Assembly: GCA_016125095.1 (NCBI GenBank)
Contig: WGMK01000009.1
Span: 1 to 64,000 of the forward strand
Source of the DNA: Candidatus Hydrogenedens sp.
Lineage (GTDB): Bacteria; Hydrogenedentota; Hydrogenedentia; Hydrogenedentales; JAEUWI01
Length of the DNA: 64,000 bases
Reading direction: 5' to 3'
Of this stretch, positions 50,692 to 59,713 are shown piece after piece (position 1 is the first letter of the stretch; the number at the start of each line of letters is the position of its first letter). The translations under genes were made by a program, and so were the position numbers. The notes beneath the pieces were generated by a model. It saw nothing but the letters and a program-made list of their open reading frames with translations, made no database searches and was not told the DNA's origin.

Positions 50692-51413
50692 CCCCGCTAC
50701 GCGCCTTTCGTATCGCCGTGTCGGTACTGATCGCGGCCGCGATGCTTCAGGGCTGCCAGACCAAGGGCGGCTCCGACGATGAGATGGACGCGCGTCCGCC
50801 ACGCCGGGGACAGACGATTCCCTTCGAGCCGCTGGGGCTCAGCGCGCCGCTGGCGTTTGCGAGCGGCAAGTATCCCACGCTGTTCGATCCGTCCAGCCGC
50901 TGCGCCTGGCTGCAGGGCGGCGGCACCACGGCCGAGGGCGACACCATGGCGGCCCAGGCCCGGATGATGACGGAGGCCTTCCACGTTTTCGAGTGCCACA
51001 TTACCTCGGCCTTCGAGGATTCGAGCATTGCCTACGATGCCGCCGGGCTGCGGGGCGTATTGGTTACCCTGCGCGCGCCGGACGGCACCGAGATCCCCCC
51101 AGCGAAGGTGATGGTCGATCCCGACATGCACGAAGCCGCGCGGGGCGCACTGCGGGAATACACCCGGACAATCTATATCCTGTTTCCCAAGACGCCCCTC
51201 GAAATGCGGATTCCGCTCGAGGGCGAGGCCTACGAACCGCTCCGCCTCGTGCTCGATGGCTACGGCACCACCTTTGTTTTCGCCTGGCCAGGGGCCGGCC
51301 CTGCCGAAGTGCGCCGTGCGAACCTGCGCGACAGCGGCGTGATCGACAAGGTCGAGGCGGGCTACCGGAAGACGGCGGACGAGTCGCGTGAATTTCTTCA
51401 CAACTTCGACTAA
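50688..51413 (+). CDS. Lipoprotein of unknown function
   Basis: 241 residues. The start at 50688 (GGAGG nine bases before) gives a lipoprotein signal peptide with the lipobox LQGC, so the cysteine at about residue 23 should be lipidated. The mature part has a beta-rich domain with no recognisable motif. The gene overlaps the upstream secreted protein gene by 4 nt (ATGA), suggesting that the two act together at the cell envelope. The ABC ATPase gene begins 18 nt downstream. Confidence 0.68.
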   Translation: MTPLRAFRIAVSVLIAAAMLQGCQTKGGSDDEMDARPPRRGQTIPFEPLGLSAPLAFASGKYPTLFDPSSRCAWLQGGGTTAEGDTMAAQARMMTEAFHVFECHITSAFEDSSIAYDAAGLRGVLVTLRAPDGTEIPPAKVMVDPDMHEAARGALREYTRTIYILFPKTPLEMRIPLEGEAYEPLRLVLDGYGTTFVFAWPGAGPAEVRRANLRDSGVIDKVEAGYRKTADESREFLHNFD

Positions 51414-51431
51414 GCGCAACGCGGAAATCGC

Positions 51432-52523
51432 ATGGCACGCGTAACGCTCGAATCCCTGGAGAAGCGCTTTCCCGACGGAACCAGCGCAGTGCAAGCGCTG
51501 TCGCTTGAGATCCCGGACGGCGAGTTCTGCGTGCTGGTGGGCCCGAGCGGCTGCGGCAAGTCCACGACGCTTCGGATGATTGCCGGCCTCGAGACGCTCA
51601 CGGCTGGCGTTATCCGCATCGGCGAGCGCGTGGTAAACGAGGTTCCGCCGAAGGAGCGGGACATCGCGATGGTCTTTCAAAACTATGCGCTGTACCCCCA
51701 CATGACCGTGCACGCGAACATGGCCTTCGGTCTGCGCATGCGCGGGATGTCTCGCGCCGAGGCCGACCGCAAAGTGCGCGAAGCGGCCGACATGCTGGAA
51801 TTGACGGACCTGCTCGAGCGCCGCCCGAAGGCGCTCAGCGGCGGGCAGCGGCAGCGCGTGGCGCTCGGACGGGCCATCGTGCGCGAGCCTTCGGTGTTCC
51901 TCTTCGACGAGCCGCTGTCGAACCTCGATGCCAAGCTGCGGGTGCAGATGCGCGCCGAACTGTCGCGCCTGCATCGAAGGCTGGGCGCAACGATGATTTA
52001 CGTCACGCACGACCAGGTGGAGGCCATGACCATGGGCCAGCGGCTCGCGGTGATGAACGGCGGAACCCTGCGGCAGGCGGCCGCGCCGATGGAGATTTAC
52101 GATCGTCCGGCGGATCGCTTCACGGCGGAGTTCATTGGGAGTCCCGCCATGAATTTCACGCGCGGACGGCTGGCAGGAAGTGAACAGTTCGCGACGGCCG
52201 AGGGCCCGTGGCGGCTTCCCGCGCCGGTGGGTGCATCCGACTGGCCCGAGTCGCTGGACTTGGGCGTGCGGCCCGAGGGGGTATCGCTCACCAACGCGGA
52301 GTCTGGCGATTCTCCGCAGGGCACCGTGGTGCTGGTGGAGCCGCTGGGTTCAGAGTCGTTGGTGCATGTCGATTTGGACGACGCTGTGTGGGTGGTGCGC
52401 AGCCGCGATGCCGAGCTTCCGAGGGTAGGGGAAGTGGTGTGCCTGTCCATTCGTCCCGGGTGTACGCACTTTTTCGACGCCGGTTCCGGGGCGGCGCTGC
52501 GAGGCATGCATGCAACCGTGTGA
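51432..52523 (+). CDS. ABC transporter ATP-binding protein, MsmK/UgpC/MalK type
   Basis: 363 residues. Walker A GPSGCGKST, Q-loop VFQNYALYPHMTV, signature LSGGQRQRVALGRA, Walker B VFLFDEPLSNLDA, switch His in THDQVEAM, then the C-terminal TOBE-like regulatory domain (FIGSPAMNF...). These ATPases energise uptake of oligosaccharides, glycerol-3-phosphate or similar solutes, and one ATPase often serves several permeases. No permease or binding-protein gene is adjacent here, which fits a shared ATPase. The end overlaps galK by 14 nt. Confidence 0.93.
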   Translation: MARVTLESLEKRFPDGTSAVQALSLEIPDGEFCVLVGPSGCGKSTTLRMIAGLETLTAGVIRIGERVVNEVPPKERDIAMVFQNYALYPHMTVHANMAFGLRMRGMSRAEADRKVREAADMLELTDLLERRPKALSGGQRQRVALGRAIVREPSVFLFDEPLSNLDAKLRVQMRAELSRLHRRLGATMIYVTHDQVEAMTMGQRLAVMNGGTLRQAAAPMEIYDRPADRFTAEFIGSPAMNFTRGRLAGSEQFATAEGPWRLPAPVGASDWPESLDLGVRPEGVSLTNAESGDSPQGTVVLVEPLGSESLVHVDLDDAVWVVRSRDAELPRVGEVVCLSIRPGCTHFFDAGSGAALRGMHATV

Positions 52524-53700
52524 CGGCCAGCTCGAGGCCTTTCGCCAGCGCTTCGGCGCAGATCCGGCCTGGCATATCCGGTCGCCCGGACGCGTAAACC
52601 TGTTGGGTGAACACACCGACTACAACGGCGGCCTGGTGCTGCCGGCCGCCATCGACCTGGGTATCGAGATGCTGGCCCGTCCGAATGGTTCCGGCGTGCT
52701 CCAGGTTCATTCCGACGACTTCGGCGATACGGCCGTGATCGATCTGTCGCATCCCAAGCCCCTGCGGCCCGGGCATTGGTCCGCCTTTCCCGCAGGGGTG
52801 GCCATCGAATGGCAGGCCTTGGGGCTTGCACTTCCTGGTGCGGATTGCCTGCTGAGCAGTACCTTGCCGATGGGGTCCGGACTCAGCAGTTCCGCCGCCA
52901 TCGAGATGGCGTTCATCTCCCTGTTCGAGAACTTGACCGGCCATGCGCTTGAAGACTGGGACGCGGCTCGGCTCGGCCAGCGCGTCGAGCATCGGCACAT
53001 TGGCGTCCAGTGCGGGCTGATGGACCAGCTCGCTGTGCGGTGCGGTCGCGCGAGCCACGCGATGATGATCGATTTCGGAACCAACGAATTGACGCTCGTC
53101 CCGGCCGTTCCGGCGGGCTATTGCTGGGTCATCGCCGATACCCGTGCGCCGCGAAGTCTGGCGGCATCGGCATACAACCAGCGCGTGGAGGAATGCCGGC
53201 GGGCGTTGGCACGGCTGAACGAAGCACTGCACCGGAACGCGCCCCACCTTTCGGCATTCTCGCTGGAAGAAGTGGAGCAGGTTTTCCGTGGCGAACCGGA
53301 TGATGTGGAAGCCCGTCGTGCGCGTCATGTGGTATCGGAAAACCAGCGGGTGCGCAGGGCGGCAGCAGCCCTGACGGCAGGCGACCTGCCCGAACTGGGT
53401 CGGTTGCTTCACCAATCGCACACAAGTTTGCGCAAAGATTACGAGGTCAGCAGTGGCGAACTTGACACTATGACGGCCGCCGCCGAAAAGCTGCCGGGCT
53501 GTGCAGGCGCACGGATGACGGGCGCCGGGTTCGGCGGCTGCACGGTGCAACTTGTTGAGGAGGCGGAGGTTGAATCGTTTTGCGATGCATTAATCGCGGT
53601 CTACGAGTCCCGTTTCGAGACTGGGGCGACGGCGACAAAGGTACAGATTTCTGACGGTGCGCGACCCGTACCGTTCACCGTAGGACGTTGTGGTTTGTAG
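52510..53700 (+). CDS. galK: Galactokinase
   Basis: 396 residues, normal for GalK, which phosphorylates alpha-D-galactose at C1 in the Leloir pathway. The three GHMP/GalK signatures are intact: GRVNLLGEHTDYNGG (residues 27-41), MGSGLSSSAAIEM, and TGAGFGGC near the C-terminus; the catalytic Asp is in GLMDQLAV. The overlap with the ABC ATPase gene links sugar uptake with phosphorylation. Galactose could come from glycans trimmed by the sialidase encoded upstream, which is an inference. Confidence 0.95.
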   Translation: MQPCDGQLEAFRQRFGADPAWHIRSPGRVNLLGEHTDYNGGLVLPAAIDLGIEMLARPNGSGVLQVHSDDFGDTAVIDLSHPKPLRPGHWSAFPAGVAIEWQALGLALPGADCLLSSTLPMGSGLSSSAAIEMAFISLFENLTGHALEDWDAARLGQRVEHRHIGVQCGLMDQLAVRCGRASHAMMIDFGTNELTLVPAVPAGYCWVIADTRAPRSLAASAYNQRVEECRRALARLNEALHRNAPHLSAFSLEEVEQVFRGEPDDVEARRARHVVSENQRVRRAAAALTAGDLPELGRLLHQSHTSLRKDYEVSSGELDTMTAAAEKLPGCAGARMTGAGFGGCTVQLVEEAEVESFCDALIAVYESRFETGATATKVQISDGARPVPFTVGRCGL

Positions 53701-53720
53701 ACTTGCGCGCCAGTTGTCGT

Positions 53721-53749
53721 TTGCCAAGCGGCGGGCTTGGTGGCATAAT
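53721..53749 (+). promoter_or_regulatory. Promoter of the pseudopilin operon
   Basis: TTGCCA (53721-53726), 17 nt, CATAAT (53744-53749), with TGG directly upstream of the -10. Both boxes differ from consensus by one base. A small hairpin, CGCTGG-TTCAG-CCAGCG (53752-53768), lies just downstream at the start of the leader. Confidence 0.55.
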
Positions 53750-53899
53750 TCCGCTGGTTCAGCCAGCGGCCGGCCGGCCCGAAATCGGGTGGCGCGGCGC
53801 GTGGACGGCGTGTAGCCGAAGTACGTTCTCGGCTATACTGCCGCGATGGTAAGCGACCGGCTTGGGCATGGCGCCCGTGTCGCCGGTAGGAGGCAGGAT

Positions 53900-54370
53900 A
53901 TGAAGTGTAGACGACTGCGCGGCCAAAGCGGCGTGACCCTGATGGAGGTCACGCTCGCCATTGCCATATTCGCTGTGGTGATTTCCGTAAGCGCCCAGTC
54001 GCTCATGGGGTTCTACGCGGCCATCGACCTCCAGAAGCAACGCGTTGAGGCGTTACAATCCGCCCGCGCGGTGTTGTCGGATATCCGCCTGAAGCGGCAG
54101 GAGTTCGAGTTGCCCGACGACGTGTTCGATTGGGACGGCCTGATGGGCTGGATTGACGACGGCAACGACGACGGCTGGCAGAACTATCTCCGAATCAACG
54201 GGGCCAACGCCCTGCGCGAACATACGCTGGATGTCGTGGCGCTCGACATGGACGGCAATCCGGCTGAGGCGGGGGACGATCCCGTGGAACTGCAAGTGGT
54301 CACCACGTGGCAGGATTTGCGCGGCCGCACCATCAGTGCGGTTGTCGCCACGATAATCTCGGAAAAGTAG
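53900..54370 (+). CDS. Pseudopilin (type II secretion/type IV pilin-like)
   Basis: 156 residues. A short basic leader ends in the prepilin peptidase site QSG-VTLMEVTLAIAIF, with the conserved Glu at position +5 and a hydrophobic N-terminal helix; the globular part is small. AGGAGG precedes the ATG at 53900; an upstream in-frame ATG would put 18 extra residues before the leader. Similar in length and leader to GspI/PilV-type minor pseudopilins. First gene of a co-directional group of four. Confidence 0.85.
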   Translation: MKCRRLRGQSGVTLMEVTLAIAIFAVVISVSAQSLMGFYAAIDLQKQRVEALQSARAVLSDIRLKRQEFELPDDVFDWDGLMGWIDDGNDDGWQNYLRINGANALREHTLDVVALDMDGNPAEAGDDPVELQVVTTWQDLRGRTISAVVATIISEK

Positions 54371-54382
54371 GGAGGAAGCAGC

Positions 54383-55039
54383 ATGCACCAAGGCAACGTT
54401 TCGTCCCAGGCCGGATACAGCCTGATCGAATTGATGATAGCGACGGCCATCCTCATGGTCGTTTCCTCGCTGAGCATCATCGTTATTCGGTCCTCGGCGG
54501 AATCGAATGTGATGAGCAGTGCGAAGGAACGCGTGGATTCCGATCTGCGTTCGACCATGCTTGCCCTCACAACCGAGGTGCGGCAGGCGTATAGCGAGCG
54601 GACGGTCGACTCGGAACCCCCGATGGCGCCCGAAGAGGCCTTTGGGGTTCAGGTGACGAATGGCGGCAAACAGCTGCGTTTCACCGTGCCGCGGCGCAGC
54701 GAGACGTCTCCCGTGCCGATGGCCTCGTCTCCGATTGTGATTCAATTTCAGAACGAAGACACGAACGCCAACAATGTACTGGATTCCGGCGAGGACCAGA
54801 ACGGCGACGGCGTATTGACGCGTCGGCTGGTGCGTGTCGAGAACGGCAATACCGAAGTGCTGGGCTCGGCAAACACCATTTCGGATGTGCGGTTCACGCT
54901 AGAGAAAGGGCCTGCGGCGAACGTAGACACTAAGAACGTGCTGGTGGTCGAACTCGACGGGTCGGCCGCCTACGGGGCCGGGGACACCCGCAAGCACGTC
55001 GCCGCGACACTTGAAAGCCGGATACACCTTGAGAACTAG
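54383..55039 (+). CDS. Minor pseudopilin, PilW/GspJ-like
   Basis: 218 residues. The prepilin site is QAG-YSLIELMIATAILM with Glu at +5, followed by the long N-terminal helix and a larger globular domain containing a Ca-binding-like DxNxNNxxD segment (EDTNANNVLDSGEDQNGDG). GGAGGAAG precedes the ATG. It is 12 nt after the first pseudopilin gene. Confidence 0.85.
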   Translation: MHQGNVSSQAGYSLIELMIATAILMVVSSLSIIVIRSSAESNVMSSAKERVDSDLRSTMLALTTEVRQAYSERTVDSEPPMAPEEAFGVQVTNGGKQLRFTVPRRSETSPVPMASSPIVIQFQNEDTNANNVLDSGEDQNGDGVLTRRLVRVENGNTEVLGSANTISDVRFTLEKGPAANVDTKNVLVVELDGSAAYGAGDTRKHVAATLESRIHLEN

Positions 55040-55103
55040 CCAGGAAGTACCGCCGCGCACCGCGGCGGAGGGCGGCATTGCGCCGCTTCGAAAGGAGGCG
55101 CCC

Positions 55104-57404
55104 ATGAAAAAGCGCACGTCGGAGTCGGGCATGGCCATGATATTCACGATGATGGCCATCATCATTATTGCGGGCACGCTCGCGCTGGCGATGAATCGCA
55201 CGCGCAGCGCCAAGATGGACACGGACCGTGCCATCGACCAAATGCTGCTGCAGGAAGCGGCCCAGGCCGGCATCGAGATTGTCACCCGGGATCTCTGGCG
55301 CCAGTACATCGAGACCTCGGGCAACACCACCCGGAACTGGGCCTCGTACCGCGCGTACCTGAACTCGACCCTGGGCATTCCGATCAACGAAGACTTGAAC
55401 GACAACGGCATACTGGACCCGGGCGAGGACGGCAACGGCAATGGCTATCTCAATGTGCCGCCGGGAGAATACGACCCGGATGGCAAAGAGATGCTGGACG
55501 AGCCGCGCGCATTTACGCACGGCGACGACAATCAGGTGCTGGCCACCATCGAGAGCGTAAAGATCAAGCGCTTCGACGGACTGGAGCACTCGCTGATTAC
55601 GGTTACCTCCACGGCGACGCTGAACGGGGCCAGCAAGAAGGCGGTCCAGGTGCTCGACATCGGCGCACCCACCCGGAACCACGCGCAGTTCGCCATTATC
55701 GCGAATAACATCAGTTGCACCATCTGCCATGCCGACATTCTTTCACTCGACCTCGAATACAACAACGATCCGGACATGTTCGGCGAGTTCAACCGCAACA
55801 AGGTGGCCTCGCTCCTGTCGCTGATGGTGCGCAAGAGCGGCGCGGAATCGAACCTGGCGGGAACCCTGTATACCCGCGGCGATGTGCTGGACGACAGCGG
55901 CAAGGTCTACAGCAATGGCGGTCTCGCCTCGACCAGTTTCAAGGCCTACGACCTGAACGACGAAAATGGCAAGATTGTTCAGAACGGCAGCGGCGGCATG
56001 AGCCAGATTCCGATGGCGCTGGCGGGCACCACGCCCGAGGGCGACCTGGAACAATTCGGCAGCCTCTACCGCAACTATCCCACGGACGAGAGCCAGCAGA
56101 CCGACGGCTCCGTGCCGAACTCGTTCCCGGCGCCCTATCCGGACGACGATGAAGATCGGTACGTGGACGACGACGAGTTCGAGATGGTCAAGAACACGTC
56201 GAATGGACGCATCCAGTTCGAGGCGGACGGCGACGACCAGGGCGGCGCAATCACGGCCGGTGTCGCGTTTGGCGTGCCGCGCGGGGGCGCGTATGCCGGA
56301 GCGGCCTTGCCGACCACTTCGAACGACGCCATGTCTTCGCTCAAAGAAGACGGTGCCTACGACGGCAACCTGATTCTCGTCGGCAGCGAAGACGACCCCA
56401 TCAACATCTCTGGTACGGTCGCGGTGGACGGCGACTTGGTCCTCGCGGGGCCGATCAAGGGCGACGGCCAGCTGCTCGTGCGCGGCAATACTTACGTCGT
56501 GGGCGACGTGACCTATGCCGACGGCACCAAGTTCGGCCAGGCAGAGGATGGCACAGAGAACGCTTTCGCGCTGGTGTCGGGCGGCAGCATCCTGATGGGC
56601 GACTACAACAGCATACGCGGCGTGAACCACACCGGCCGCAACGGCGAGCAGTTTCCGAACTGGTCGAAATACAGCATCCACACGCGGAAGAAAAATGTCT
56701 CCGGCACCGATACCGTGAGCGGCTCGACCCAGACGTTGAAGTACGGTTATTTCGATCAATTCAGCGTGGACCCGAATGCGGAAATCAACAGCGGCCGGCC
56801 CGGCACGCAGTTCAGCTTCGCCATGTCGGAACTCCAGTTGTTCAACATGATGGAGCTCAACCGGGCGAAAGCCGATCCGACGTACACGCCGCGTTTCTAC
56901 GGTCTGCGTGAAAGCCAGCCGAACAACATCTGGGTGTTCGACACCAAGAAGGCGAACAACGAAGAGCATTCGGTGAAGTATAACTACAAGGGCGTGTACA
57001 CGCTGGCGGAATACGTCACCAGCTTCGGGCTGGACCCGAGCATTCTGACTCGTGCCGCTTATCACTACCTGAATCCGCAGGGCAACTGGATGTCGGAAGA
57101 CACCCTGCGGCAGATCTGGTGGGACGACGAGATGACGCGTCCCTCCAGCGGCCGCCCGTTCCAGTTCGACGGCCTGCTCTACAGCAACAACTCGATCTTC
57201 AGTATCTCGCGCAGCGGCACGCGGCATAATTCCAACGCCAAGGGCCAGATGATTTTGCGCGGCGGCGTCATCTCTTCGGACCTCGGCATCTTCGTACCGG
57301 AAGGCTTGCAGCTGCTGTACGATCCCCGGGTGGAGCGCTTTATCGAGCTGCGCGACCAGAGCGTGGTGACGTACAGCCGCCTTGCGTTCTACTTTGAAGA
57401 CTAG
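55104..57404 (+). CDS. Large PilX-like pilus-associated protein with a CXXCH motif
   Basis: 766 residues. The N-terminus (SGMAMIFTMMAIIIIAGTLALAMN) resembles PilX/GspK-type pilins but lacks the consensus Gly-Phe cleavage site. Next come a Ca-binding-like DLNDNGILDPGEDGNGNGY, a CTICH motif at residues 205-209 (haem c-type or metal site), and a bactofilin/beta-helix-like stretch around 410-490 with short repeating valine/glycine strands (GTVAVDGDLVLAGPIKGDG). It ends in an all-beta region. AAAGGAGG precedes the ATG. Its size and context suggest a minor-pilin or tip component. Whether CTICH binds haem is open. Confidence 0.7.
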   Translation: MKKRTSESGMAMIFTMMAIIIIAGTLALAMNRTRSAKMDTDRAIDQMLLQEAAQAGIEIVTRDLWRQYIETSGNTTRNWASYRAYLNSTLGIPINEDLNDNGILDPGEDGNGNGYLNVPPGEYDPDGKEMLDEPRAFTHGDDNQVLATIESVKIKRFDGLEHSLITVTSTATLNGASKKAVQVLDIGAPTRNHAQFAIIANNISCTICHADILSLDLEYNNDPDMFGEFNRNKVASLLSLMVRKSGAESNLAGTLYTRGDVLDDSGKVYSNGGLASTSFKAYDLNDENGKIVQNGSGGMSQIPMALAGTTPEGDLEQFGSLYRNYPTDESQQTDGSVPNSFPAPYPDDDEDRYVDDDEFEMVKNTSNGRIQFEADGDDQGGAITAGVAFGVPRGGAYAGAALPTTSNDAMSSLKEDGAYDGNLILVGSEDDPINISGTVAVDGDLVLAGPIKGDGQLLVRGNTYVVGDVTYADGTKFGQAEDGTENAFALVSGGSILMGDYNSIRGVNHTGRNGEQFPNWSKYSIHTRKKNVSGTDTVSGSTQTLKYGYFDQFSVDPNAEINSGRPGTQFSFAMSELQLFNMMELNRAKADPTYTPRFYGLRESQPNNIWVFDTKKANNEEHSVKYNYKGVYTLAEYVTSFGLDPSILTRAAYHYLNPQGNWMSEDTLRQIWWDDEMTRPSSGRPFQFDGLLYSNNSIFSISRSGTRHNSNAKGQMILRGGVISSDLGIFVPEGLQLLYDPRVERFIELRDQSVVTYSRLAFYFED

Positions 57405-57424
57405 ACGGTAGGAGGAACTTGCCC

Positions 57425-58318
57425 ATGAACATGCGACGTTTTTTGCCCCTTGCCGCCGTTGCCGCGGCGGCGGCTTTCCCGGCATCCGCCGACACGATCT
57501 ACTTGAACAATGGTGTGGAGATCGACGGGATCGTAAAGGATCGTGGCGATGGCATCTTCGAAGTAGAAGCGGGTGGCCGCAAGGTTATCTACCGCGCGAG
57601 CGAGGTCGGCAGCATCGAGAAGAACGACAAGACCGGCAAGCTCGATATGGAAGAGGTCCGACGCCAGGTGGCCGCGCAGAAGCAGGCGCTCGAGGAGGAG
57701 ACCGGCCTCACCGAGCAGCAGCGTGATCGTGTGGACGAACTAATTACGGGTTTGCGTGGCGCCGACGGCGGTCAGCGCGGCAAAATCCAGGACACCCTGG
57801 TGCAGTTGCAGGCCGACTGGGGCATCGCCAAGTACGTTAACTACCTCTTCCAGGTTTCGTATAACGCCTCGCTGCTCGAGGCCGCGGTCTGGGTATCACC
57901 GGGGGATGCCATGCCCTACCTCCGCGCCGGCGTGGAGCACCCGAACGGCGAAGTGCGTGCCAAGGCCATCGAGTTGTTGGGACGACTCGGCGACCGCGAC
58001 AGCGCTTCGCTGATTGCCCGGGGCCTGGTCGACCACATTTTCGACGTGAAGCTTTCGGCCATCTACGCCCTGTCGGAAATGAACATCCGCAAGGCGACCC
58101 CGGCGATGATCGACATGCTGACCCAGCCCGACGTGAAGCTGGCGAATGCTGCGCGCGAGGGGCTGGCCCTGATGTGGAAAGCCGAACTAGGCGATACCCC
58201 CCCGGATTCCGCCACCGGATGGAAAGAATTCTGGGAGGCGCACCGGGTGGCAGACGCTATCGCGCTGGAAGGCCTCGAGCCGCTGGTCACCCCCGACTTG
58301 GAATTCGTCTACGGCTGA
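57425..58318 (+). CDS. Secreted HEAT-repeat protein
   Basis: 297 residues from the ATG at 57425 (GGAGG nine bases upstream; a TTG at 57419 is less well spaced), with a signal peptide. An N-terminal small beta domain (DTIYLNNGVEIDGIVKDRGDGIFEVE...) resembles the short SH3-like modules often found near secretion systems. A coiled segment and HEAT-like helical repeats follow (VRAKAIELLGRLGDRDSA; FDVKLSAIYALSEMNIRKATPAMIDML). Last gene of the pseudopilin group, ending just before a strong hairpin; probably a periplasmic scaffold for the pilus-like machine. Confidence 0.72.
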   Translation: MNMRRFLPLAAVAAAAAFPASADTIYLNNGVEIDGIVKDRGDGIFEVEAGGRKVIYRASEVGSIEKNDKTGKLDMEEVRRQVAAQKQALEEETGLTEQQRDRVDELITGLRGADGGQRGKIQDTLVQLQADWGIAKYVNYLFQVSYNASLLEAAVWVSPGDAMPYLRAGVEHPNGEVRAKAIELLGRLGDRDSASLIARGLVDHIFDVKLSAIYALSEMNIRKATPAMIDMLTQPDVKLANAAREGLALMWKAELGDTPPDSATGWKEFWEAHRVADAIALEGLEPLVTPDLEFVYG

Positions 58319-58337
58319 GTGAATCTTTCTTTTACTT

Positions 58338-58374
58338 CGCGCGGTCTTTCTGGTAAAGGCCGCGCGATGCTTTT
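58338..58374 (+). terminator. Intrinsic terminator of the pseudopilin operon
   Basis: CGCGCGGTCTTT (58338-58349), loop CTGGT, AAAGGCCGCGCG (58355-58366): a 12-bp stem with one G-T pair, followed by a short T-run at 58371-58374. Confidence 0.7.
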
Positions 58375-58400
58375 CACGGCGGCCTGTTTCTGTGTATAAT
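58371..58400 (+). promoter_or_regulatory. Promoter with a perfect -10 for the beta-helix gene
   Basis: TTTTCA (58371-58376), 18 nt, TATAAT (58395-58400). The -35 shares the T-run of the preceding terminator. The leader is about 48 nt. Confidence 0.6.
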
Positions 58401-58454
58401 CGACTTTCGAGTTTTCGTGCGCAAGGCGCTAATCGACCCTACCGGAGAATCTCC

Positions 58455-59708
58455 ATGAAATCGACGATGTTGTTGCTGATTGCCGGCGTGATGCCGCTTG
58501 CCGCTCTGGCGGAAACCGTGCAGTTCGAGCCGGCGGACGATATCCAGTTCAAGGTGCAGGAAGCCCTGATCCTGGCCGAGCCGGGTACGACCTTCGAGTT
58601 CGCCGAGGGCGTCTACAAGTTCAACATGGGGCTTTCGCTCGACGTCGACAACGTCACCATCCGCGGCGCGGGGATGGACAAGACCATCCTGAGTTTCAAG
58701 GAGCAGGACGCGGGTGCCGAGGGCCTGTTCGTTACCAGCGACAACGTCACGCTCGAGGACTTCGCCATCGAGGACACGAAGGGCAACGCCTTCAAGTCGA
58801 ACGCCGTGGAGAACCTGGTGCTGCGCCGCGTGCGCACCGAATGGACCGGCGGCCCGAAGGAAACCAACGGCGCGTACGGCCTGTATCCGGTCAGCAGCAA
58901 GAACGTGCTCATCGACGGCTGCGTGGCCATCGGCGCCTCCGATGCGGGCATCTACGTCGGCCAGACCGAGCGCGTGATCGTGCGCAATTCGCGCGCCGAG
59001 TACAACGTGGCCGGTATCGAAATCGAGAACTGCCACCACGCCGACGTGTACAACAACGTCGCGACAAACAATACCGGCGGCATGCTGGTGTTCGACTTGC
59101 CCGGCCTTCCCATGCAGCGCGGCCGCGACGTACGGGTGTTCCAGAACAAGTTCTACGACAACGATACGCCGAACTTCGCGCCGAAGGGCAACATCGTGGG
59201 CAAAGTGCCGCAGGGCACGGGCGTGATGGTCATGTCGAACTCGAACGTGCATGTGTTCGAGAACGAGATTTACGGACACCGCACCTACAACATGCTTATC
59301 TGCAGCTACCTGTCCTCGGGCGTGGAACTGAAGGACCCGAACTACTACCCCTATCCCGAAGGCATCAACGTGCGCGACAACACCTTCGGCAAGGGCGGCT
59401 GGCAGCCGACCGGCGAGCTGGCCGAGGCGGCGGCGCTGGCGCTGGGCGGCAAAATGCCGGACATCGTGTGGGACGGCGTGGTCAACCCGGAGCATGACGG
59501 GGGCGAAATGCCGGCCGAAGCCCGCATCTATATCGAGAACAACAAGAAGGACGGCGAGGGCGACGTGACCTTCGCGGATCTTGACGCCGCCGCGCTCGTT
59601 CTTTCTAAGGGCGGCGACGCCAGCAAGATCGAAATCAAGCACGATCTCGCTGCCCACGCGGGTTCGACGCCCCAGCCTGAACCGGTCGATCTTTCCGGCC
59701 TGGAGTAG
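58455..59708 (+). CDS. Secreted right-handed parallel beta-helix protein
   Basis: 417 residues. A signal peptide (MKSTMLLLIAGVMPLAALAE) followed by repeating short strands with Asn ladders (VTIRGAGMDKTIL, NVTLEDFAIEDTKGNAFKSNAVENLVLRRVRTEW, VDNCVAI-type turns). This is the parallel beta-helix fold of pectate lyases and surface carbohydrate-active proteins; no conserved lyase triad is apparent. In other bacteria proteins of this kind are found beside HNE_0200-family diheme cytochromes (TIGR03805/TIGR03806), which is the arrangement here: 5 nt separate it from the cytochrome gene. Confidence 0.82.
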   Translation: MKSTMLLLIAGVMPLAALAETVQFEPADDIQFKVQEALILAEPGTTFEFAEGVYKFNMGLSLDVDNVTIRGAGMDKTILSFKEQDAGAEGLFVTSDNVTLEDFAIEDTKGNAFKSNAVENLVLRRVRTEWTGGPKETNGAYGLYPVSSKNVLIDGCVAIGASDAGIYVGQTERVIVRNSRAEYNVAGIEIENCHHADVYNNVATNNTGGMLVFDLPGLPMQRGRDVRVFQNKFYDNDTPNFAPKGNIVGKVPQGTGVMVMSNSNVHVFENEIYGHRTYNMLICSYLSSGVELKDPNYYPYPEGINVRDNTFGKGGWQPTGELAEAAALALGGKMPDIVWDGVVNPEHDGGEMPAEARIYIENNKKDGEGDVTFADLDAAALVLSKGGDASKIEIKHDLAAHAGSTPQPEPVDLSGLE

Positions 59709-59713
59709 TTCCC

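Noticed and set aside
55743..57485. 580-codon open frame on the minus strand
   Set aside because: Antisense to the PilX-like gene, without start signals or motifs.
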